This document shows positions 1 through 7,601 of a stretch of 35,116 bases of DNA, piece after piece. The notes beneath the pieces were generated by a model, which was not told the DNA's origin, did no database searches, and was given only the letters and a program-made list of their open reading frames with translations. The DNA is from Brevinematales bacterium (GTDB lineage: Bacteria; Spirochaetota; Brevinematia; Brevinematales; JAOACQ01): NCBI GenBank assembly GCA_026417755.1, contig JAOACQ010000086.1:1-35116 (forward strand), written 5' to 3'. The translations under genes were made by a program, and so were the position numbers. Numbering within the stretch: the stretch's first letter is position 1; each line of letters opens with the position of its first letter.

Positions 1-288
1 TCTATGAGCTTCCGTTAACCCCCTCTCTCTCAGTGTATTTTCAAGTCTTGCCGCTTTGTCTTGCAACTCAATTCTCCTATTCTCTTGCCAAAGTTTGTAT
101 TCTTTTTCAAAAGTCTTTTTGTTTTCCTCACTAACAATCGGAAGACTCTCCCTAAGCCTCCTCCTCTCATCCACTGGCATATTAGCCTGCTCGCTTCGTT
201 CCTCCTCGACTGGCGTTGGTACCTGCTGGCTTCGACCAGTCAGGTTAAGCCCTAAGTTTATGCCGGTTGAGGCGTAGTATGCACCCAT
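1..288 (-). CDS. Partial hypothetical protein, 3' end outside window
   Basis: An open frame runs on the minus strand from an ATG at 288 to the left edge, 96 codons without a stop. It is missing from the ORF track because its stop lies outside the window. An in-frame TAA at 295-297 precedes the ATG. The protein starts MGAYYASTGINLG, has a Pro/Glu-rich stretch near residue 25, and then becomes strongly charged and helical (many E, K and R), probably coiled coil. No clear Shine-Dalgarno site precedes it. Base composition is clearly less AT-rich than the rest of the window, which may indicate recent acquisition. I do not recognise the family. The two plus-strand ORFs in the track (56-277 and 61-255) are shadows of this frame. 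Confidence 0.55.
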   Translation of the reverse strand, partial: MGAYYASTGINLGLNLTGRSQQVPTPVEEERSEQANMPVDERRRLRESLPIVSEENKKTFEKEYKLWQENRRIELQDKAARLENTLRERGLTEAHR

Positions 289-658
289 AAACGCTTAGTT
301 TAGTTAAATAGAAAAAACTATTACTCAACAATTATTTCCTCTAAACCTTCTATTTGCCTATTTTTAAATTCTTCCATCTTCTAAAATTAATCTTTTCTAC
401 CAGTATTATTTATATTCAATGATAAATGGGTATATTAAATGTTATATTATCAAAGAGGAAAAAATAATACATTATAAAGTTTTATGATATTCCTAATACT
501 TTATTGATAAAATCTCAAGAAAAACTTTATATTAAATATAGAATTATGTCAAGAAAATTCAAATAATTTAAAAATTTATTTCATATTTTAGGTCTCATAT
601 CTAAAATAGGCCATTATTAAAATTAGACAAAATCAGTAGCTTAAGCTATAATCAATTG
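289..658. other. AT-rich intergenic region, possible gene remnants
   Basis: No convincing gene lies in this stretch of about 370 bases. It holds a minus-strand mini-frame of 18 residues (321-377) and two plus-strand fragments in different frames (about 419-487 and 470-570). The latter could be pieces of a decayed gene or AT-rich chance. An 8-bp inverted repeat (584-591 with 601-608) and a 12-bp palindrome (637-648) lie just before prmC. Confidence 0.4.
623..652 (+). promoter_or_regulatory. Putative prmC promoter with palindrome
   Basis: A perfect TATAAT sits at 647-652, with a weak -35-like TTAGAC at 623-628 (18-base spacer). A perfect palindrome, TAGCTTAAGCTA at 637-648, overlaps the -10 and could be an operator. 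The predicted transcription start falls on or next to the ATG at 659, so the message may be leaderless. Confidence 0.45.
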
Positions 659-1489
659 ATGACAGTTTTTGAACTCTATAATTACTCAAAATCTTTTTTA
701 AAAAAATATGGTATAACCTCATATGATGAAGATAGTTCTTATCTTATTTCTTCTTTGTTGTCAATACCAAAAAGCGAAATATTTTTAAATAAGGAAAGAA
801 AAATTAACTTAAATGAATTATTAAAAGTTTATATTGCCTTAAGAAAAAGATGTAAAAATATCCCGATAGCTTATATTCTTGGGTATCAATATTTTTATGA
901 AGATCGGTTTATAGTTGATAAAAAAACGTTTATTCCAAAGTATGACACAGAGCACATAATCTATGAAGTTAAAAATCTTGGCTTACAATTCAAAAATATA
1001 CTTGATATTTGTACAGGAAGTGGAATATTAGCACTCACATTGGCAAAAACTTTCCCACATAGTAAGGTTATCGGAATAGACAAATACATAAAAATTGCAA
1101 AAAAAAATTCAAAATTACTTAATATAAAAAATGTAGAATTTTTAAAAGTTGATTTTTTGAAAATAAAAAATAAATTTGAAGATAAATTTGATCTTATAGT
1201 TTCAAATCCTCCATATTTATCTAAAGATGATCTTAAATTATTATCATACGAATGTAAAAAATATGAGCCTAAAAGAGCATTTTTAGGTGGAGAAGATGGA
1301 CTTATATTTTATAGAAAAATAAAAGATTTTTCACTTTCTTTTCTCAACCAAAATGGTTATATTTTATTAGAAGTTGACCATAAATGGCAAAATGTTTTAA
1401 ACATTTTCATTCAAGGTGGTTTTAAACATTATAAAATTATAAAAGATTATAATCAACTTGAAAGAGTATTAATCTTAAGGAAGGAATGA
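659..1489 (+). CDS. prmC: Peptide chain release factor N5-glutamine methyltransferase
   Basis: PrmC (HemK) uses S-adenosylmethionine to methylate the Gln of the GGQ motif in release factors RF1 and RF2. The 276-residue protein has the usual helical N-terminal domain, then IPIAYILGYQYFYEDRF and FIPKYDTE, a variant of the family's IPRPETE. The SAM-binding DICTGSG is at about 116-122 and the catalytic NPPY at 183-186. The track starts at a TTG (656), but the adjacent ATG at 659 is preferred. Neither has a Shine-Dalgarno site, in line with a leaderless transcript. The stop overlaps rlmN as ATGA, so the two are translationally coupled. prfA, the usual neighbour, is not in the window. Confidence 0.92.
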   Translation: MTVFELYNYSKSFLKKYGITSYDEDSSYLISSLLSIPKSEIFLNKERKINLNELLKVYIALRKRCKNIPIAYILGYQYFYEDRFIVDKKTFIPKYDTEHIIYEVKNLGLQFKNILDICTGSGILALTLAKTFPHSKVIGIDKYIKIAKKNSKLLNIKNVEFLKVDFLKIKNKFEDKFDLIVSNPPYLSKDDLKLLSYECKKYEPKRAFLGGEDGLIFYRKIKDFSLSFLNQNGYILLEVDHKWQNVLNIFIQGGFKHYKIIKDYNQLERVLILRKE

Positions 1490-2559
1490 TGTATTTTACT
1501 GATTTTTTATTTAAAGAAATTAAGGATATACTTATTGGTAATAATTTATCACCAAATAGGGCATATCAAATTTTCAACTGGATTTATAGAAAATTCGTTT
1601 TTGATTTCTCTGAAATGTCAGATATCTCTAAAAAAGAAAGAGAATTTTTAAATGAAAATTTCAATATTCTCTCTCTTGAGCTTGTTGAGTCTATAAATGG
1701 CGATGATACTATTAAATTTCTATTCAAAACTAAAGATGAAAATTTTATAGAAACAGTCTTGATTATAGCCCCAAAGAATGAAGATAACGAAAGACTTACA
1801 CTTTGCATTTCTTCTCAAGCAGGTTGCCCCCTTGATTGCGAATTTTGTGCTACAGGAAAAATTGGATTCAAAAGGAATCTATCAGTTTCAGAAATAATCT
1901 CACAGCTACTTCTCGTAGAAAAATTTATCCTTTTAAATCTTAAAGAATTTAAACCACTTGGAGAAAACTTAAGACACATTGGAAATATAGTTTTTATGGG
2001 AATGGGGGAACCTTTACTGAACACTGAAAATGTTTTAAAGGTTATTAACATTCTTACCTTTTCAGGGGGATACAATATTGGAGAAAGGCATATAACAATT
2101 TCAACAGCTGGAATTATCCCAGAAATCGAAAGATTTTTAAACTCCCAGATAAGACTTGCAATATCCCTTCACACCCCTTTTCAGGAAATAAGAGAACAAA
2201 TTATGCCTGTTGCCAAAAAATATAAACTTCCTGAGTTAATTGATGCAATAAAATACTACCAGAACATTACTGAAAGAAGAATAACGTTTGAATATATATT
2301 AATAAACGAACTTAATGATTCAGAAAAAGATGTTATAGAGCTCAAAAAATTACTTTCAGGATTAAAATATAACTTGAATCTCATAAATTACAATCCTATC
2401 CCTCAATCAAACTTCAAACCTCTTTCAGAAGAAAAAATAAAAAATTTCACTTCATTACTCGATAAACATAGCATACCATACGTATTGAGAAAAAGCAAAG
2501 GTTCAAAATTATATGCAGGTTGTGGCCAACTTGGGTTATTAAAACTTAAAAATTCTTAA
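1486..2559 (+). CDS. rlmN: Dual-specificity 23S rRNA/tRNA adenine-C2 methyltransferase
   Basis: RlmN is a radical-SAM enzyme that methylates C2 of A2503 in 23S rRNA and of A37 in some tRNAs. The [4Fe-4S] ligands form the CxxxCxxC motif CPLDCEFC (C114, C118, C121). The two mechanistic cysteines of the family are present: C107 in LTLCISSQ and C346 near the C-terminus in AGCGQLG. GMGEPLLN and ISTAGIIP are further RlmN hallmarks. At 357 residues the length is normal. ATG occurs at both 1486 and 1489; AAGGAAGGA lies directly upstream, and the second ATG has the better spacing. The gene overlaps the prmC stop, so the two form one operon of translation-apparatus methyltransferases. Confidence 0.95.
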   Translation: MMYFTDFLFKEIKDILIGNNLSPNRAYQIFNWIYRKFVFDFSEMSDISKKEREFLNENFNILSLELVESINGDDTIKFLFKTKDENFIETVLIIAPKNEDNERLTLCISSQAGCPLDCEFCATGKIGFKRNLSVSEIISQLLLVEKFILLNLKEFKPLGENLRHIGNIVFMGMGEPLLNTENVLKVINILTFSGGYNIGERHITISTAGIIPEIERFLNSQIRLAISLHTPFQEIREQIMPVAKKYKLPELIDAIKYYQNITERRITFEYILINELNDSEKDVIELKKLLSGLKYNLNLINYNPIPQSNFKPLSEEKIKNFTSLLDKHSIPYVLRKSKGSKLYAGCGQLGLLKLKNS

Positions 2560-2615
2560 TCAGACTCTTCAAAATAATTCACTCTATAACTTCAAACAAC
2601 AACCTCTATATAGCT

Positions 2616-2644
2616 TTGACATTTTTTTATTATTCCTTTATCCT
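2616..2644 (+). promoter_or_regulatory. Putative promoter for GH16 lipoprotein gene
   Basis: A consensus -35 TTGACA at 2616-2621 is followed after 17 bases by TATCCT at 2639-2644. The start codon follows 17 bases later with the ribosome site TGGAGG. A dedicated promoter fits the switch from housekeeping genes to a carbohydrate gene. Confidence 0.5.
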
Positions 2645-2661
2645 ATTATTCTGGAGGCAAT

Positions 2662-3498
2662 ATGTTGATTTTAATATTATTTATTCTTCTTACAGGTTGT
2701 TACTCAAACAATGTCAGAAGTGATTCTTATTCAGAAGAGATCAACTTTCCATCTACAAATAATGACATTTATAAAATGCCAGAAGGTTATAAACTTATCT
2801 GGAGCGATGAATTTAATGGTACAGAAATCGATAAAAACAACTGGACTTATGATCTAGGAGCAACAGGTTGGGGAAATAACGAATGGCAAAGATACACATC
2901 CTCACAAAAAAATTCATTTGTATCAAATGGTATGCTTATCATCAAAGCAATAAGAATAACTGGTGGAATGGCTGGCTACACTTCCGCAAGATTAAAGACA
3001 GAAGGTAAGCAATATTTTCATCACGGAATAATAGTAGCAAGAATTAAGATCCCATATGGTCAAGGTATATGGCCAGCTTTCTGGATGCTTGGCAAAAATT
3101 ATCCATCTGCAGGATGGCCAAGATGTGGAGAAATAGATATCATGGAAGTTGTAGGAGGTGATGAAACAAAAGAATCAACTGTGCATGGTACATTACACTG
3201 GGGAAGTAGTTTTAATAATAAAAGTTCTGAGGGTGGTAAATATACCCATACTGAAAATCTTTCAAAAGATTGGCACTATTATGAGCTTGAATGGGATACA
3301 AACAGAATAAGTATTAAATTTGATGGGCAGATTTACTTTTCAAAACAGATTTATAACTTAAAAGATTATTTTGATCATCCATTTTTTATTATACTTAATA
3401 TTGCAGTTGGAGGGAATTGGCCCGGTTATCCGGACAAAAAAACAACATTTCCTCAATATATGTTTATTGACTGGATAAGATATTATCAAAAAATATAA
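2662..3498 (+). CDS. GH16 family beta-glucanase lipoprotein (laminarinase-like)
   Basis: This is a 278-residue exported glycoside hydrolase. The short N-terminal hydrophobic segment ends in the lipobox LLTGC (C13), so it should be a lipoprotein. The rest is a single GH16 domain: KLIWSDEFNG at about residue 44, and the retaining catalytic motif GEIDIME with E157 as nucleophile and E162 as acid/base. AFWMLG and the C-terminal AVGGNWPGYPD stretch are typical of endo-1,3- or 1,3(4)-beta-glucanases. Substrate choice (laminarin, lichenin or other) cannot be read from the sequence. It stands alone with its own promoter, so it may supply sugars from algal or fungal glucans. The start is supported by TGGAGG seven bases upstream. 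Confidence 0.9.
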   Translation: MLILILFILLTGCYSNNVRSDSYSEEINFPSTNNDIYKMPEGYKLIWSDEFNGTEIDKNNWTYDLGATGWGNNEWQRYTSSQKNSFVSNGMLIIKAIRITGGMAGYTSARLKTEGKQYFHHGIIVARIKIPYGQGIWPAFWMLGKNYPSAGWPRCGEIDIMEVVGGDETKESTVHGTLHWGSSFNNKSSEGGKYTHTENLSKDWHYYELEWDTNRISIKFDGQIYFSKQIYNLKDYFDHPFFIILNIAVGGNWPGYPDKKTTFPQYMFIDWIRYYQKI

Positions 3499-3519
3499 AA
3501 AAAATAAATCTCATTTTTT

Positions 3520-3548
3520 TTGTATATTATTTAACAATCTAATATAAT
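3520..3548 (+). promoter_or_regulatory. Putative promoter of ctpA-accD-lptB
   Basis: TTGTAT at 3520-3525, a 17-base spacer and a perfect TATAAT at 3543-3548. The leader to the ATG at 3578 would be about 25 bases and carries CGGGGAG as ribosome site. Confidence 0.6.
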
Positions 3549-3577
3549 ATTTAAGAAGAATTTTCGGGGAGATGAGA

Positions 3578-5062
3578 ATGAATTTTGCAAAAAAATATTC
3601 TATATTTTTAACTTTCGTTGCCGGTATTTTTTTAGGCTTACTTCTCATTGCTGTCAATAAAACGTTTTTTTCAGGTAGTTTGCTTTATTCACAGGCAAAT
3701 CCTACCAATACCATTCAAAATATTGAGGATGATAATTATTTTAAATACTACAAGATGTTCACAGATGCATATAAAATACTCAAAAGAGAATTCTTTGACT
3801 CCAAAAAAACAACAGCAAAAAATCTTCTCTATGGTGCAATAAAGGGAATGTTAGAAAGTCTTGAAGATCCTTATTCCATCTATATGGAACCAGAATTTGC
3901 AAAGGAATTTAATACAGAGATGAGTGGAAACTTCAGTGGTGTAGGACTACAGATAGATTTACGTGATGGATGGCCTACTGTCATTTCTCCTCTCGAAGAC
4001 ACACCAGCTTGGAAAGCCGGAATAAAACCGGGAGATAAAATTATAGAGGTTGAAGGAATTTCAACAAAAAATACACCCGTTTCAGAAATCAGAGACAAAC
4101 TGAGAGGAAATCCTGGTACAAAAGTTACAATAACCATTTCCCGTGAAGGAATAAAAGAACCATTTAAGATAACAATTACACGTGAAGTAATAAAACTTAA
4201 AACTGTAAAAACAGACATTATCCCAACAAAAAATAAAAAAATAGGTTACCTAAAACTTATAGAGTTCACTCTTCCTACAGCTGAAGATTTTAAAAAAGAA
4301 CTATCTACTTTACTGGATAAAAAAATCGATGGTTTAATAATCGATTTAAGATATAATCCTGGAGGGCTTATAACCAGTGTTGCAAAAATATCAGATTATT
4401 TTCACAATGAAGGGTTAATTGTCTATACTCGTGGTAAAACTGAAGAAAATAATTCAGAATATTATGCCTCGCCTGATGATACTTTTGTTCCTCTCACACT
4501 TCCTCTAGTAGTATTAGTAAATGAAGGAAGTGCGAGTGCTAGCGAAATTTTTACTGGTTCAATAAAAGATACAGGTAGAGGAATAATAGTTGGAACAAAG
4601 ACTTTTGGCAAAGGCTCAGTACAAAAGACATTCCAGTTTCAAGAAGATGGGTCAATGATAAAATATACTGTAGCAAGATATTTCACACCTTCAGGAAAGT
4701 GTATTGACAGAGAAGGTATAGAGCCAGATATAACTGAAGTTATGTGGTTTGACAAACTGAGTGAAGATGAAAAGAAATCAATAATAGACATCAATAATAC
4801 AAACATAATATCAGAATTTGTGAAGAAAAATAAAGAAATTACAGAAGAAAAGAAAAAGGATTTCATTCTTAATCTTGAAAAACAAGGTTATAAAATAAGC
4901 CGAATAACTCTTGATTATATGTTATGGGTGAAAAAAATTGAAAATAATCTTCCTCCAGTGTATAATTTAGAGTTTGATAATCAGCTTACCAAAGCAATAG
5001 AAGTTTTAGAAAATTACAATAAATATAAAAAGAATTATAAAATATACAAAGAACCAAAATAA
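3578..5062 (+). CDS. ctpA: S41 family C-terminal processing peptidase
   Basis: CtpA/Prc-type serine protease that trims or degrades envelope proteins from their C-termini. An N-terminal membrane anchor (about 9-28) is followed by a PDZ domain (about 115-205, GVGLQIDLRDGWP and PGDKIIEVEG) and the S41 domain. The Ser-Lys dyad is visible as S320 in GSASASE and K345 in TFGKGSVQ, with the family's 25-residue spacing. The C-terminal 90 residues are lysine-rich and helical. The track starts at ATG 3572, but the ribosome site GGGGAG touches that codon; the ATG at 3578 has proper spacing and is used here (494 aa). First gene of an operon with accD, 13 bases downstream. Confidence 0.92.
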   Translation: MNFAKKYSIFLTFVAGIFLGLLLIAVNKTFFSGSLLYSQANPTNTIQNIEDDNYFKYYKMFTDAYKILKREFFDSKKTTAKNLLYGAIKGMLESLEDPYSIYMEPEFAKEFNTEMSGNFSGVGLQIDLRDGWPTVISPLEDTPAWKAGIKPGDKIIEVEGISTKNTPVSEIRDKLRGNPGTKVTITISREGIKEPFKITITREVIKLKTVKTDIIPTKNKKIGYLKLIEFTLPTAEDFKKELSTLLDKKIDGLIIDLRYNPGGLITSVAKISDYFHNEGLIVYTRGKTEENNSEYYASPDDTFVPLTLPLVVLVNEGSASASEIFTGSIKDTGRGIIVGTKTFGKGSVQKTFQFQEDGSMIKYTVARYFTPSGKCIDREGIEPDITEVMWFDKLSEDEKKSIIDINNTNIISEFVKKNKEITEEKKKDFILNLEKQGYKISRITLDYMLWVKKIENNLPPVYNLEFDNQLTKAIEVLENYNKYKKNYKIYKEPK

Positions 5063-5075
5063 TTTTGGAGGAAAT

Positions 5076-5939
5076 ATGGCCTGGTTTGAAAAACCAAAAT
5101 ATAACATAAAAAAAGTTAAAAAGAACCCTATTGACAAATCAAATGCAGGATTATGGCTTAAGTGCCCAAAATGTAACAGTATAATATACAACAAAGAATG
5201 GGAAGAAAATCTTCACGTTTGCCCACATTGTAATTATCATGATAGACTCAATTGTTATGAAAGAATACAAATAATTTTAGACCCTGGAACTTTTGTAGAA
5301 ACCCATACAAACATAGCAAGCATAGACCCATTAAACTTTCATGATGGTGAATCATATTATATTGATAAGATAAAATCAGCTATGAGCAAAACCAACCTTA
5401 AAGATGCTGTAATAACCGGCTATGGGCTTATTAACGGATTACCATTGAACATTGCTGTAATGGATTTTAGATTTATTGGTGGAAGTATGGGTTCAGTAGT
5501 AGGAGAAAAAATCACCCTGGTTATAGAAGACGCAATAAAAAACAAAAACCCCCTCTTAATAGCCTCTGCTTCTGGTGGAGCAAGAATGCAAGAAGGTGTT
5601 TTATCACTTATGCAAATGGCAAAAACATCAGCGGCTCTAAAAAGATTAAGTGAGGAAGGTGGCCTCTATATTTCTTTACTCACCAACCCAACTACAGGCG
5701 GTGTAACAGCTTCGTATGCAATGCTTGGGGATATTATAATTGCCGAGAGAGAGGCTTTGATCGGCTTTGCTGGCCCAAGAGTTATTGAACAAACTATAAA
5801 ACAAAAATTACCACCAAACTTTCAGAAATCTGAATTCTTACTCGAACATGGATTCGTAGACATAGTTGTTGACAGAAAAAATCTGAAACAGACCATATAT
5901 CAGATAATTGACTATACTTTTGCTTTAAAAAAGGAGTAG
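5076..5939 (+). CDS. accD: Acetyl-CoA carboxylase carboxyltransferase subunit beta
   Basis: The beta subunit of the carboxyltransferase moves CO2 from biotin to acetyl-CoA to make malonyl-CoA, the first step of fatty-acid synthesis. The N-terminal zinc ribbon is intact (C30, C33, C49, C52 in CPKC and CPHC). The crotonase-like domain shows GGSMGSVVGEK, ASGGARMQEG and LTNPTTGGVTASYAMLGD. At 287 residues it is of usual size and not fused to the alpha subunit; accA and the biotin genes are not in the window. The start follows TTTTGGAGG. It lies between a periplasmic protease and an LPS-transport ATPase, so the operon is loosely envelope-related. Confidence 0.95.
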   Translation: MAWFEKPKYNIKKVKKNPIDKSNAGLWLKCPKCNSIIYNKEWEENLHVCPHCNYHDRLNCYERIQIILDPGTFVETHTNIASIDPLNFHDGESYYIDKIKSAMSKTNLKDAVITGYGLINGLPLNIAVMDFRFIGGSMGSVVGEKITLVIEDAIKNKNPLLIASASGGARMQEGVLSLMQMAKTSAALKRLSEEGGLYISLLTNPTTGGVTASYAMLGDIIIAEREALIGFAGPRVIEQTIKQKLPPNFQKSEFLLEHGFVDIVVDRKNLKQTIYQIIDYTFALKKE

Positions 5940-5943
5940 CAAC

Positions 5944-6708
5944 TTGGAAATAAACAAAAATGAAAATGTTGAATTATATTTAAATGAAGGAATAGCTGTA
6001 AAAAGTCTCGTCAAAATCTATAAACAGCGTCGTGTTGTAAATGAGATTTCCTTTCACATCAAAAAAGGGGAAATAATCGGGTTACTTGGTCCAAATGGAG
6101 CAGGTAAAACTACAACATTTTATATGATAGTTGGACTAGTTAAACCGGACGGTGGAGAAGTTCTTTTAAATGGTCAAAATATTGCAGGATTACCAATGTA
6201 CAAAAGAGCAAGAATGGGGATTGGTTATCTACCACAGGAGATGTCTATCTTCAGAAAACTTACAGTAGAAGAAAATATAAAATCAGTACTTGAAATAAGA
6301 GGAATGGAAGAAAAAGAAATAGAAGAAATAACAAATTCATTAATTTCAGAACTGGGACTAGAAAAAATAAGACATCAAAAAGCCTATACTCTCTCTGGAG
6401 GAGAAAAAAGAAGAACAGAAGTTGCAAGAATACTCGCAATCCAGCCAGAATTTTTGCTCCTTGACGAACCTTTCACTGGAATTGATCCAATAGCAATAGC
6501 AGATATACAGAAAATAGTTACCTACTTAAGAGATACTCGAGGTCTTGGTATCTTAATAACAGACCATAACGTTCGCGAAACTCTTAAAATAACAGACAGA
6601 GCATATATAATACACGAAGGTAAAATTCTTGTAAGTGGATCCTCTCAAGAGCTTATAAATAACGAAGAGGCAAGAAGAATATATCTTGGTAGAGATTTTT
6701 CAATGTAA
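5944..6708 (+). CDS. lptB: LPS export ABC transporter ATPase LptB
   Basis: Cytoplasmic ATPase expected to power LptFG in moving lipopolysaccharide (or a related glycolipid) toward the outer membrane. Visible motifs are Walker A GPNGAGKTT (49-57), Q98, signature LSGGEKRR (150-157), Walker B LLLDEP with E175, and H208 in ITDHNV. DEPFTGIDPIAIADIQ matches LptB better than the branched-chain amino-acid ATPases, the closest alternative. The start is TTG at 5944, backed by AAGGAG at 5931-5936. The N-terminus is slightly longer than usual. Four bases separate it from accD. lptA, lptC, lptF and lptG are not in the window. Its 3' end overlaps the convergent recombinase gene. Confidence 0.88.
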   Translation: MEINKNENVELYLNEGIAVKSLVKIYKQRRVVNEISFHIKKGEIIGLLGPNGAGKTTTFYMIVGLVKPDGGEVLLNGQNIAGLPMYKRARMGIGYLPQEMSIFRKLTVEENIKSVLEIRGMEEKEIEEITNSLISELGLEKIRHQKAYTLSGGEKRRTEVARILAIQPEFLLLDEPFTGIDPIAIADIQKIVTYLRDTRGLGILITDHNVRETLKITDRAYIIHEGKILVSGSSQELINNEEARRIYLGRDFSM

Positions 6709-7599
6709 TTCTTTTTCAAGAGGATGAAATTTCCCATGTTCTTTCCTGAGAAGTTCATTAGTAACGTGGGTATATATTTCAGTTGTTGTAATACTTGAAT
6801 GCCCCAATAATTCCTGAACTACCCTTATATCCGCACCATTAGAAAGTAAATGAGTTGCAAAGCTATGTCTTAAAGTGTGAGGATAAATATTCTTAGTTAT
6901 ACCTCTCTTCATTGCTCTTTTTTTAACTATCTCCCAGATAGAAACTCTGGAAAGTTTTTTACCAAGTTTTGAAATAAAAAGATAATCCGTAGAATTATAT
7001 TTTTTTGCAATCCTTACTCTGGCCTTATAAAGATAAATTTTAAGAAGCTCGAAAGCAATAGATCCTATAGGTATAAGTCTTTGCTTGTTTCCTTTTCCTA
7101 TTACATTCAATATTTTCATTTCAAAAGAAACATCTGAAATTTTTAAGTTTGTTAACTCACTTGCTCTAAGCCCACAGGAATATAGAAATTCAATTATACA
7201 GGAGTCTCTTACATCATCCGCTTTATCAAAATTTTCTACCTTAACAAGCATTTCTATTTCAGGCAATGTCAAAAATTCAGGTAGTTTTTTTTCATAATTT
7301 GGTCTTTCAAAATCTGCCACAGGGTTAACTTCAATTAGCTCCATTTTCATTAAAAATACAAAATAATTTTTAAGGCCTGAAATTTTTCTTGCAATACTAC
7401 GATTGTTATTTTCCTTTTCGTGCAGATAAATTACAAACTCAAGTATATCATTATATTCTATTTTGTTAACTTCTTTTGAATCTTCAAGAAAAGTAAAAAA
7501 TTCTTTGACATCATTATAATAGGCATAAATACTATTTTCTTCTAGTTTTTTTTCATATTTTAAATAATTATAAAACTTTTCACTATAAGGAAAATCCAT
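6700..7599 (-). CDS. Tyrosine recombinase XerC/XerD
   Basis: Site-specific recombinase of the XerC/XerD family, which resolves chromosome dimers at dif during cell division. The 299-residue protein has the N-terminal SAM-like core-binding domain (about 1-100) and the catalytic domain with all active residues: R145 in GLRASEL, K169 or K172 in GKGNK, H241 and R244 in HTLRHSF, H267 in LGHSS and nucleophile Y276 in IYTHV. Size and motifs argue for a housekeeping Xer, not a phage integrase. XerC and XerD cannot be separated from one sequence. The start lies two bases after the stop of the CsgG-like gene, so the two are probably co-transcribed. The last nine bases overlap lptB on the other strand. 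Confidence 0.9.
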   Translation of the reverse strand: MDFPYSEKFYNYLKYEKKLEENSIYAYYNDVKEFFTFLEDSKEVNKIEYNDILEFVIYLHEKENNNRSIARKISGLKNYFVFLMKMELIEVNPVADFERPNYEKKLPEFLTLPEIEMLVKVENFDKADDVRDSCIIEFLYSCGLRASELTNLKISDVSFEMKILNVIGKGNKQRLIPIGSIAFELLKIYLYKARVRIAKKYNSTDYLFISKLGKKLSRVSIWEIVKKRAMKRGITKNIYPHTLRHSFATHLLSNGADIRVVQELLGHSSITTTEIYTHVTNELLRKEHGKFHPLEKELH

Positions 7600-7601
7600 T
7601 T

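Noticed and set aside
56-277. Plus-strand ORFs of 73 and 64 codons at 56-277 and 61-255.
   Set aside because: They lie antisense to the open minus-strand frame 1-288, and their Ser/Leu/Phe-rich products look like reverse reading of charged helical codons.
584-608. The TATTTTAG/CTAAAATA hairpin as a terminator for an upstream gene.
   Set aside because: The stem is almost all A/T, no T-run follows on the plus strand, and no plus-strand gene ends before it.
6700-7599. The tyrosine recombinase as the integrase of a mobile element.
   Set aside because: Length and motifs match housekeeping XerC/XerD, and no attachment-site repeats, excisionase or phage genes are nearby.
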